DNA of 64,000 bases from positions 930,001-994,000 of the forward strand of contig NZ_CP119559.1 of assembly GCF_029278565.1 (NCBI RefSeq), in the 5' to 3' direction. Positions 31,710 through 37,794 of the stretch are shown piece by piece. The first letter of the stretch is position 1; the number at the start of each line of letters is the position of its first letter. This DNA is from Haloarcula halophila (GTDB taxonomy: Archaea > Halobacteriota > Halobacteria > Halobacteriales > Haloarculaceae). The position numbers and the translations under genes were made by a program. Under the pieces are notes generated by a model, which worked only from the letters and a program-made list of their open reading frames with translations, had not been told where the DNA came from and did no database searches.

Positions 31710-32867
31710 TCACCCCTCATACCCCGCGTACTCCATCAGCTGCTTGAAGATATCGGTGTCCATCGCGTCCTTGTAGACGACGCCGGTGACCATCCCACCG
31801 GGATAGGAGGTCCCGTTCATCGCGTGGCTCACCTTGTGACAGTGCGCGAGGTAGATGCCGGGATCGGCGTCGGCCTCGAATTCGATGGTGTGTCGTCCAG
31901 CCGGTGGGATACTGGTGATGTCCTGGTCGTGGCGGGCGGCTTCCGGGATCTTCCCGCCGTCCTTGTGGGTGACCTGGAACCGGTGGTTGTGGATGTGCAT
32001 CGGGTGGTCCATGTACCCGTTGTTACACATGTGGATGCGAACCGTATCGCCCTGTTCGACGATGATCGGCGAGCCATCTTCGGGGTGGAGCGTCCGCGGC
32101 GCGGACTTGCCGTTGATCGTGAACGTGTCCGGGCGACGGTTCCGAACGTCGTAGGTGGCGTCCATCCCGGCCATCTGGCGGTTGAGTCGGGAGTCCCACT
32201 CCTTCAGCGTCATGAAGTACTCCTTGTCGGCCGGCTCGTACCCCTCCGGGTCGACGCGGAAGATGCCGTACATCCCCATGTCGATGTGCCGATGGGTCTG
32301 GTAGTGGCAGTGGTAGAGGTGGGTGCCCGGGACGTTCGCCGGAATCGTGTACGTGTGTGACTCGCCGGGGTCGATCCGGATGCCCGTCGTGGTCGGAACC
32401 CCGTCGTCCTCCCACTGCTTCTGGACGGCGTGGAAGTGGACCGTGTGCGGGCGCATGCCGTCGGAGTTGTCGAACGTGACTTCCATGGGCGATCCCTCGG
32501 TCGTCCGGAGGATCGGCCCGGGGACGCTCGGCTCGCCGTCGTCGGCCTTGAACGCCCAGACCTGCGGGAGTTCGACCGGACCGCCCATCGTCTCGCCGGG
32601 GTGGGCGTCGTGGCGAGCAGGGACCGACGAGAGCGTGACCTCGCCGCCCTGTTCGTCGACGTTGACGACCTCCGGCGGCGAGGTCGTCGGGAGGTCGCTC
32701 GACTGGTTCGCGGCCGTGGCCGCCGTGTCCGTGGCCGTCTCGACCGTCTCCTTTGGGTCACCCGGTGCAGAACAGCCCGCGATAGCGAGCGCCCCGCCGA
32801 CGCCGGATGCCTTCACGAAGTCGCGACGAGAGATTCCCGAGCCGGGTGCACCGATTGGATCAGTCAT
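31710..32867 (-). CDS. Two-domain multicopper oxidase, Tat-exported lipoprotein
   Basis: 385 residues from the ATG at 32867; an upstream TTG adds two residues. Twin-arginine motif SRRDFVK (13-19), then a hydrophobic stretch and lipobox AIAGC with Cys32, then a Thr/Ala linker. Two cupredoxin domains: the first has HTVHFHA and HCHYQTHRHIDMGM, the second HPMHIHNHRF and HCHKVSHAMN. Histidines for a trinuclear site are shared between the domains, and Cys occurs in both. It probably oxidises metal ions, nitrogen oxides or small electron donors at the cell surface. The usual NirK spacing is absent. The TATA box tttata is 27-32 bases upstream. Confidence 0.88.
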   Translation of the reverse strand: MTDPIGAPGSGISRRDFVKASGVGGALAIAGCSAPGDPKETVETATDTAATAANQSSDLPTTSPPEVVNVDEQGGEVTLSSVPARHDAHPGETMGGPVELPQVWAFKADDGEPSVPGPILRTTEGSPMEVTFDNSDGMRPHTVHFHAVQKQWEDDGVPTTTGIRIDPGESHTYTIPANVPGTHLYHCHYQTHRHIDMGMYGIFRVDPEGYEPADKEYFMTLKEWDSRLNRQMAGMDATYDVRNRRPDTFTINGKSAPRTLHPEDGSPIIVEQGDTVRIHMCNNGYMDHPMHIHNHRFQVTHKDGGKIPEAARHDQDITSIPPAGRHTIEFEADADPGIYLAHCHKVSHAMNGTSYPGGMVTGVVYKDAMDTDIFKQLMEYAGYEG

Positions 32868-32893
32868 GTGCAATTCGGAAGATGGACCCTCTG

Positions 32894-32899
32894 TATAAA
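32894..32899 (-). promoter_or_regulatory. TATA box of the multicopper oxidase gene
   Basis: tttata on the minus strand, 27-32 bases before the ATG at 32867, consistent with a leaderless transcript. This promoter lacks the palindrome found 2.6 kb further on. Confidence 0.5.
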
Positions 32900-33078
32900 C
32901 CCCCTTGAGCGTGTTCCCGAGAGAGTAGAACCGTTCCCGGCCAGTGAGAACGCCCGAGCGGCTTTCATAAGACTACCCCAAGTTTCAGGGGTCGATTCGG
33001 CCAGAAACCCGCCGCCCTCGGTAGGTTTCGGCTGGATTCGGGAATCTTAACCGTGTCGAGAGAGCACGTCAGAGCAAG

Positions 33079-33456
33079 ATGGTCCGGGACCCGTTCGCTG
33101 ACGACGAGACACCGGAGTTGGAGACGGTACTCGACGCGCTCGACGACGAGGACTGTCGAGCCATCGTCAGTGTCCTCGACGAGCCGATGACGGCCAGCGA
33201 GATATCGGACGAGAGCGGGGTTCCGCTGTCGACGGCGTACCGTAAGCTGGAACTACTGACCGAGTCGTCGCTGCTGTACGAAGGTGTCGAAGTGCGACCG
33301 GACGGCCAGCACGCCAGCCGGTACGCGGTCGACTTCGAGGAGGTCGTCATCGCCCTGGACGAGGACCGCAACCTCGCGGTCGACATCTCACACCGTGCGC
33401 GCTCGCCGGACCAGCGCCTGGAGAACCTCTGGTCGGAGGTCCGCAAGGAGACGTAG
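33079..33456 (+). CDS. ArsR-like winged-helix transcription regulator
   Basis: 125 residues. After an acidic start comes a winged-helix fold: LETVLDALDDEDCRAIVSVL (helix 1-2), ASEISDESGVPLSTAYRKLELL (helix-turn-helix, recognition helix at STAYRKLELL), a wing with GQHASRYAV, then a helix. It resembles haloarchaeal ArsR/TrmB-type single-domain regulators. A cttaacc TATA-like element sits 28-34 bases before the ATG. It is followed, four bases after its stop, by a small membrane protein, so the pair may form a regulator plus membrane sensor. The divergent neighbour is the multicopper oxidase. Confidence 0.83.
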   Translation: MVRDPFADDETPELETVLDALDDEDCRAIVSVLDEPMTASEISDESGVPLSTAYRKLELLTESSLLYEGVEVRPDGQHASRYAVDFEEVVIALDEDRNLAVDISHRARSPDQRLENLWSEVRKET

Positions 33457-33460
33457 TACC

Positions 33461-33760
33461 ATGCCACACATCCCAAGCTCACAGATCGGTATCGTCGTCT
33501 CGAAGACGCTCATCCTCATCATCGGGGGGTTGATCACCTACTACTCGTATCAAGCCTACCGGCGGACCGAGGCCCCACAGCACAAGTGGCTGACCTACGG
33601 GTTCGGGGTGGTCACGTTGGGAGCGGTATTGGGTGGCGTGTTGGACATCGTCATCAGCAGGATCTACAGCGTCGACCTCATCTATACGAGCGTGTTCGTC
33701 TCCAGCGGGCTGACCGCTATCGGGCTGGGAATCATCCTGTACTCGCTATACGTTCGGTAG
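33461..33760 (+). CDS. Three-helix membrane protein, DUF7521-type (copy 1)
   Basis: 99 residues from the ATG at 33461. Three hydrophobic segments (about 10-32, 44-66, 74-96) with the loop YSYQAYRRTEAPQHKWL after helix 1. It is a paralogue of the protein at 33841 (Q/R-AYRRT motif, same helix spacing). Haloarchaea often place such proteins next to winged-helix regulators. It starts four bases after the regulator and is probably co-transcribed. Function unknown; a sensor or partner role is an inference. Confidence 0.72.
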   Translation: MPHIPSSQIGIVVSKTLILIIGGLITYYSYQAYRRTEAPQHKWLTYGFGVVTLGAVLGGVLDIVISRIYSVDLIYTSVFVSSGLTAIGLGIILYSLYVR

Positions 33761-33840
33761 CGCTCTCACCGACGGGGCTTCCCGCGCCCTGAAAACACCC
33801 TGTAATTTATATTGGACGTTCCGTTCCAGGAGTCGGTACC

Positions 33841-34131
33841 ATGATCGGGCTCAGTGCAGTCCTGCTGATCGCCGCCAAGACGGTGACACTGGTGTGTGGC
33901 GCGGTGTTGACGGCGTTGACCTATCGTGCGTACCGACGGACCGATTCCCCCGCGATGCGTGCCCTGTTCGTCGGGATCGGACTCGTAACTGTCGGCAGTA
34001 TCTTCGCCGGGAGCCTCCACCAGATGCTGGATTTCCCGGTCGCGACCAGCATCACCGTCGAGAGCACGTTCACCGCAGCCGGCTTCGCCGTCCTCACGTA
34101 CTCGCTGTACACCGAACAGCCGTCGGACTGA
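33841..34131 (+). CDS. Three-helix membrane protein, DUF7521-type (copy 2)
   Basis: 96 residues. Same layout as copy 1: helix 1, then TYRAYRRTDSPAMRALF, helix 2 with VGIGLVTVGSIFAG and helix 3 ending LTYSLYTEQ. It has its own AT-rich region (33800-33825, aatttatattgg) just upstream, so it may also be transcribed alone. Its end is eight bases from the convergent NnrS-like gene. Function unknown. Confidence 0.72.
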   Translation: MIGLSAVLLIAAKTVTLVCGAVLTALTYRAYRRTDSPAMRALFVGIGLVTVGSIFAGSLHQMLDFPVATSITVESTFTAAGFAVLTYSLYTEQPSD

Positions 34132-34139
34132 TGGTTCCG

Positions 34140-35456
34140 CTATCGGTCCCACGCGTGAGCGAGGCGTCCACCGAGGAGTTCCGGCATCGACTGTGGACCG
34201 TGAGTGAGCAGCACCGAGACGAGGTTCGCCGCGAACAGGACTGCACCGACGGCCGCCACCGTTCCCGCAGCAGTCGCCGCAATCCCCGGCAGTACACCCG
34301 TCTCGTGACCGAGAGCGAGGCTACCAGCGGCCGCGAGCGCGGTCGCGTCGCCGGCCGCCACCCGGCCGTCGTAGAGGTCGTCGATCATCGGGACATCCTC
34401 GAAACCCAGCCGGTCGCTGTAGCGGTGGACCCAGACGATGAAGGGGACGACGTGATACAGCGTCCCGAGGACGACGAAACCGACGACGCCGACCAGCAGC
34501 AGGCTCCCGGTCGTGGAGTGGCCGAACAGTCCGGCGTAGCCCAGCGGGTCACGCCACCACGTGAGCGCGGCCAGGGGCGCCCAGCAGACGACCGAGACGG
34601 CGACGACGGCGTACCGGGTCAGCATCGGCGACCAGTCGACGGTCGCACCGAGCAGTCGCCGGGCCAGGACGAGTCCGACGGTCGCCAGACCGGCCACGAC
34701 GAGCAGTCCGCCCGCGCGTGCGACGGTCGGGTGGGCGGACAGCCGTCCGCCGGCGAGCAACACGACACCGACGGGATAGCCGACCGCGGCGGCTCGCTCC
34801 GTGACGGTCACCAGACGACCGGTATCGGCCTGGGTGAACATCGGGACGAGCTGTGCGAGCGCGCCGACGACGGTAGTCAACACGGCGCCGAAGACCGCAA
34901 GCGTCGCGTGCCCGGTGAGCAGCGTCGTCCGGGAGACACCGGCGACGGGCAACAGGCCGACGGTCCGATCGAGCGCCAGTCCCACGCCCGCGACCGTGAC
35001 GAGGAAGAAGAAACCGAGCGCGACTCCGAACAGCCCGGTGGTCACGTCCAGGTCGGCGTGCCACAGCGTTCGGGCGAGGTTGTAACAGAACACCCAGACG
35101 CCCAGCACTGCGAGTCCGCCGGCGACCGGCAGGAGCGCCTCCGCACGGCTCAGGAATCCGACAGCCAGTCCGGCGAACCCGACCGCGGCCAGGGGCAACT
35201 GCAGGGCTGCGAGCCGACGGGAGTGCAACTCGACGCCCGCCCAGACCGGGACGAACTGCGTCATCGCACCGAGGATAGTGAGACAGACCCAGCCCGCGAG
35301 CAGGAGGTGGATCTGTGCGAGATGACCCGCGCGACCGCTGACGACGCCGACGACGACGCCGGCGACGAGAAACCCCAGCGCGACGGCGAAGTGTCGCAGC
35401 GGAACCGTCATCGGCGGGCCGGCCTCAGCGTCGATATCTCCGGGGAGCGCGCTCAT
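34140..35456 (-). CDS. Multi-helix heme-copper-oxidase-I/NnrS-like membrane protein
   Basis: 438 residues from the ATG at 35456 (MSALPGDIDAEAG). About 12 hydrophobic segments with recurring Gly-His starts (GHLAQIHLLLAG, GHATLAVFGAV, GHSTTGSLLLVG, YHVVPFIVWVH). The histidines could ligate heme. The HPEVY and HH copper-B motifs of true oxidases are absent, so it does not look like a catalytic oxidase subunit; NnrS-like or CcoN-like proteins linked to nitric oxide and denitrification fit better. It is transcribed away from the palindrome at 35495-35508. Confidence 0.7.
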   Translation of the reverse strand: MSALPGDIDAEAGPPMTVPLRHFAVALGFLVAGVVVGVVSGRAGHLAQIHLLLAGWVCLTILGAMTQFVPVWAGVELHSRRLAALQLPLAAVGFAGLAVGFLSRAEALLPVAGGLAVLGVWVFCYNLARTLWHADLDVTTGLFGVALGFFFLVTVAGVGLALDRTVGLLPVAGVSRTTLLTGHATLAVFGAVLTTVVGALAQLVPMFTQADTGRLVTVTERAAAVGYPVGVVLLAGGRLSAHPTVARAGGLLVVAGLATVGLVLARRLLGATVDWSPMLTRYAVVAVSVVCWAPLAALTWWRDPLGYAGLFGHSTTGSLLLVGVVGFVVLGTLYHVVPFIVWVHRYSDRLGFEDVPMIDDLYDGRVAAGDATALAAAGSLALGHETGVLPGIAATAAGTVAAVGAVLFAANLVSVLLTHGPQSMPELLGGRLAHAWDR

Positions 35457-35494
35457 ATCCGGGACGTTCGGTCCACGTCCTGCTGGCGCTGTCT

Positions 35495-35508
35495 CCGAAC
35501 ATGTTCGG
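35495..35508. promoter_or_regulatory. Operator palindrome 1, CCGAACATGTTCGG (perfect)
   Basis: A perfect 14-base palindrome. Its centre is 45.5 bases from the ATG of the NnrS-like gene (35456, minus) and 44.5 bases from the ATG of the DUF2249 gene (35546, plus), so one site can serve both divergent promoters. Neither promoter has a clear TATA box. Confidence 0.72.
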
Positions 35509-35545
35509 GGAAACCGACGGCGAGGGTGGGACCGTACCGTCGAAC

Positions 35546-35806
35546 ATGGAACCCGCGTCACTGCGTTCCGAGACGGACGCACCGACCGACGCCCCGACCG
35601 AACGGCTGGACGTGCGTGAACTCGGGCCGCCGGAACCGCTCCGACAGACACTGGAGACGCTCGCGGAACTGGACGACGGGACCGTCCTCGTCCAGGCGAA
35701 CGACCGCGCACCCCAGCACCTCTATCCGAAACTCGACGACCGTGGCTACGACTACGAGACCGTCGAGACCGACGACGCGACCGTGACGATCATCTGGACG
35801 CCATGA
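35546..35806 (+). CDS. DUF2249 protein (TusA-like fold)
   Basis: 86 residues from the ATG at 35546; an ATG at 35501 is inside the operator and unlikely. The domain is RLDVRELGPPEPLRQTLETL (about 20-39), DDGTVLVQANDRAPQHLYPKL, then YETVETDDATVTIIW. DUF2249 resembles the TusA/SirA sulfur-relay and redox family and is often found near denitrification and heme-copper genes. No Cys-Pro motif is present. It overlaps the next gene by four bases (atga). Confidence 0.82.
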   Translation: MEPASLRSETDAPTDAPTERLDVRELGPPEPLRQTLETLAELDDGTVLVQANDRAPQHLYPKLDDRGYDYETVETDDATVTIIWTP

Positions 35807-36084
35807 GCGTGAACGACGACACGACGGAACCGACACCGGACGTAGAACAGGCGCTCGGACAGCTCGCCGCCCGCGGTGCGGAAGTCCGGGCCGAGCAACT
35901 CAACCGAGCACTCACCCGACTACGGGCGGACGGGGAGCTCTCGGCGGAACAGGTCGCCGCCCTCGAACAGTTGAGCGAGCGACTGGTCGATCGGCTGCTT
36001 GCACTCCCCGAAGAGACGCTGCGTGAGGCAGCGAACCGCGGTGAGGAAGACGCGGTCGAGACGGCGATGGAGTTGTTCGGTTGA
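35803..36084 (+). CDS. Free-standing protein resembling the GlutR (HemA) dimerisation domain
   Basis: 93 residues, all helix: RAEQLNRALTRLRADGELSAEQVAALEQLSERLVDRLL and LPEETLREAANRGEEDAVETAMELF (quoted here only as the segments RAEQLNRALTRL and LVDRLLALPEETL). The pattern matches the C-terminal dimerisation domain of glutamyl-tRNA reductase, without its catalytic or NADPH domains. It is co-translated with the DUF2249 gene. It may bind GlutR, another HemA-like protein, or simply be a helical adaptor. The heme link fits the oxidase-related context. Confidence 0.65.
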   Translation: MSVNDDTTEPTPDVEQALGQLAARGAEVRAEQLNRALTRLRADGELSAEQVAALEQLSERLVDRLLALPEETLREAANRGEEDAVETAMELFG

Positions 36085-36408
36085 CTACTCGGCCGCTGCG
36101 AGCACGAGCAGCGCCTCGGCGTCGGTGACCGCCGTCGGCGAGATGTCCTGTGCGCCGTCGAACCGGGCGATCTCCCCCGCCGACAGCGACAGCGTCTCCG
36201 CCCCCAGTTCGAGCTCGAACTCCCCGTCGAGGACCTGGAAGACGATCTGTCGACCGGGGTGTTGGTGTGCCGGGACCGACTCCCCGGCGTCGAGGGCCAG
36301 CCTGACGGTCCGGGGCTCGCCCTCGAACAGCGGTGTCCGGCCGTCCCCGTCGAGTTCTGACAGCGCGATACGCTCGGTTTCGGTCGTGGTGTCGCCAGAC
36401 TGGGTCAT
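36085..36408 (-). CDS. Single-domain cupin protein
   Basis: 107 residues. One beta-barrel with the two cupin motifs shortened: SVPAHQHPGRQIVFQVLDGEFELEL and LSAGEIARFDGAQDISPTAVTDAEALL (cited as AHQHPGRQ and GEIARFDG). One histidine pair is present in motif 1, the second motif lacks His. It may bind a metal weakly or sense a small ligand. Its start overlaps the upstream DUF2249 gene on the same strand (atga), so the two are co-expressed from the promoter at 36680. Confidence 0.82.
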   Translation of the reverse strand: MTQSGDTTTETERIALSELDGDGRTPLFEGEPRTVRLALDAGESVPAHQHPGRQIVFQVLDGEFELELGAETLSLSAGEIARFDGAQDISPTAVTDAEALLVLAAAE

Positions 36409-36641
36409 GCTTCCTTCGGGAGGTCCGCGACGTATTTCCCGTCCTCGACTTTCCGGCAGTCGTAGCCCTCCGCGTCGAAGGTCTCGACTTCGGCTTGCAT
36501 CTCGTAGAACAACGGTTTGGGCTCGTGATCGTTGACGATCCGTAACACCTCGCCGGCATCCAGATCGTCGAAGGCCGAGTGGATCTTCGGGTGGCGTTCC
36601 GGCGGCGGCATCTCTCGGAGATCGAGTTCGGTTGCTGGCAT
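36405..36641 (-). CDS. DUF2249 protein (second copy)
   Basis: 78 residues from the ATG at 36641. Starts MPATELDLREMPPPERHPKI, then FDDLDAGEVLRIVNDHEPKPLFYEM and YDCRKVEDGKYVADL. Same fold as the protein at 35546, but with the longer RHPKIHSAFDDL helix typical of the DUF2249/hemerythrin-associated family. It has a Cys in DCRKV. It is the first gene of the pair DUF2249-cupin, driven from the palindrome at 36680. Confidence 0.85.
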   Translation of the reverse strand: MPATELDLREMPPPERHPKIHSAFDDLDAGEVLRIVNDHEPKPLFYEMQAEVETFDAEGYDCRKVEDGKYVADLPKEA

Positions 36642-36679
36642 CACTTCGACCTTCGCTGCCGACAGGCCAGGGTATGTCG

Positions 36680-36693
36680 CCGAATATGTTCGG
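36680..36693. promoter_or_regulatory. Operator palindrome 2, CCGAATATGTTCGG
   Basis: Matches the perfect palindrome at all but one base. Its centre is 45.5 bases before the ATG of the DUF2249 gene at 36641 (minus strand). It lies just past the stop of the next upstream gene, so it serves one promoter here. Confidence 0.7.
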
Positions 36694-36694
36694 C

Positions 36695-37066
36695 TCACTC
36701 CGGATCGAACGTCCCCTCGCGGAGGCCACGGCGGACGGGGTCGTGTTCGGCGTCGGTCGGCGGCGGTGCGGTCACCAGCGTCGCTTCGAGGCGCTCCCCG
36801 GCCGCCCGGACGCCGCGGTCCTGGTCGGCGGGGACCGCGATCACGTCGCCCGGTTCGACCTCGTGTTCCTCGTCGCCGTCGCGGACGACGCCGGTCCCGG
36901 AGCGGACCGTGATCGCCACGTCGCTGCCCGGCGCGTGGACGGGGATGAACTGTCCGGGCTCGAAGTAGCCCAACACCACTTTCTGGCGGTCGGTCTCGTG
37001 GATCGTCTGTGCCGAGAACTGTGCGTCGTCGTAGGCTCGCTCGTCGTCGAAACTGGTCGCGACCAT
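36695..37066 (-). CDS. Cupin-domain protein
   Basis: 123 residues from the ATG at 37066. The cupin barrel is visible: KVVLGYFEPGQFIPVHAPGSD, VRSGTGVVRDGDEEHEVEPGDVIAVPADQDRGVRAAGERL (cited as FIPVHAPGSD and HEVEPGDVIAVPAD). A single His in each motif could bind metal. A Pro/Asp C-terminus with LREGTFDPE follows. It is expressed from the divergent operator at 37105 and probably belongs to the same response as its neighbours; function unknown. Confidence 0.82.
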   Translation of the reverse strand: MVATSFDDERAYDDAQFSAQTIHETDRQKVVLGYFEPGQFIPVHAPGSDVAITVRSGTGVVRDGDEEHEVEPGDVIAVPADQDRGVRAAGERLEATLVTAPPPTDAEHDPVRRGLREGTFDPE

Positions 37067-37104
37067 CGTCGGACGATCGGGGCCGACCGACGGTGGGGGT
37101 TCGG

Positions 37105-37118
37105 ACGAACATATTCGG
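37105..37118. promoter_or_regulatory. Operator palindrome 3, ACGAACATATTCGG
   Basis: One outer base and one inner base away from the perfect palindrome. Its centre is 45.5 bases from the ATG of the cupin gene (37066, minus) and 44.5 bases from the ATG of the unknown-function gene (37156, plus); a second divergent arrangement with the same geometry as site 1. Confidence 0.72.
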
Positions 37119-37155
37119 GACAACCCCCTGTGTGACGGCGCCACGAACGTCGTGT

Positions 37156-37716
37156 ATGGGCTTTCTCTCCGAACTCCGCGGCCAGAAGACGGACGCCGGC
37201 TTCGACGACTACGACACGTTCGCGCCCGAACACGTCCCCGAACCGGGGCAGTTCCTCGACGGCTGTGCGGTGTTGACCGGGGCGGACCACGCCGCCTTCC
37301 ACCGGCTGACGATGGCGTTGTTCGCCGAGCGGGGCGTCTACGACATGACCTTCGGCTACAACCTCGCACGGTTGAACCTCGACCACCGCCACCCCGAGGC
37401 GGGCTTCCGGTACGCCCGCGAGCCGGACGATCCGGCGGTCCTGCGGGCCGAATTTACCCCGACGACCGAGTTTTGCCCACAGAGCGATACGCTCACCGTC
37501 GGCGCTTTTCGGGCCTGGAACGGGCTCTCCCAACGCCACGAGTACGACCTGGTCCGGGTGCGTGTCGGCCCGATGCACCACGAGAGCGTCGCTATCAACG
37601 GGAAACTCGAACAGCTGGCGGAGACCTATCGGGAGACCGGTGAGATCCCCGAACAGATCGGAGCGAGCGACGACAAGGATCGCCAGCCCGAGACGGACGT
37701 CGAGACGCCGTTCTGA
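37156..37716 (+). CDS. Cys/His-containing protein of unknown function in the operator-linked cluster
   Basis: 186 residues from the ATG at 37156. An N-terminal part with FDDYDTFAPEHVPEPGQFLDGC, a middle with VYDMTFGYNLARLNLDHRHPEAGFRY, then a segment FTPTTEFCPQSDTLTVGA and VRVGPMHHESVAINGKLEQL. The last segment recalls DUF59/MIP18-type pieces (T-P-x-C-P-x-S plus a later HHE), but I am not sure. Cys, His and acidic residues suggest a metal or iron-sulfur role. No membrane segment. Only its position next to the operator gives a clue to its job. Confidence 0.7.
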   Translation: MGFLSELRGQKTDAGFDDYDTFAPEHVPEPGQFLDGCAVLTGADHAAFHRLTMALFAERGVYDMTFGYNLARLNLDHRHPEAGFRYAREPDDPAVLRAEFTPTTEFCPQSDTLTVGAFRAWNGLSQRHEYDLVRVRVGPMHHESVAINGKLEQLAETYRETGEIPEQIGASDDKDRQPETDVETPF

Positions 37717-37742
37717 CCGCTCGCATCCGGTAGAAACGGCGG

Positions 37743-37756
37743 GCGAACATATTCCC
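37743..37756 (+). promoter_or_regulatory. Operator-like site 4, GCGAACATATTCCC
   Basis: The core CGAACATATTC is identical to site 3; the outer bases differ. Its centre is 45.5 bases before the ATG of the oxidase subunit I gene at 37795, the same distance as in the other promoters. No TATA box is apparent between them. Confidence 0.62.
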
Positions 37757-37794
37757 GCCAAGACCCAGGTAGCGAGAGCCGGAACGGCAGCCAA

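Noticed and set aside
31710..32867. Copper nitrite reductase NirK
   Set aside because: The protein is two-domain and Tat-exported, but the HCHYQTHRHIDMGM spacing and the Cys in both domains do not match NirK; I kept the general multicopper oxidase call.
33894..35786. A 630-codon plus-strand frame
   Set aside because: It overlaps a real small membrane protein and the NnrS-like gene on the other strand, and has mirrored composition without domains.
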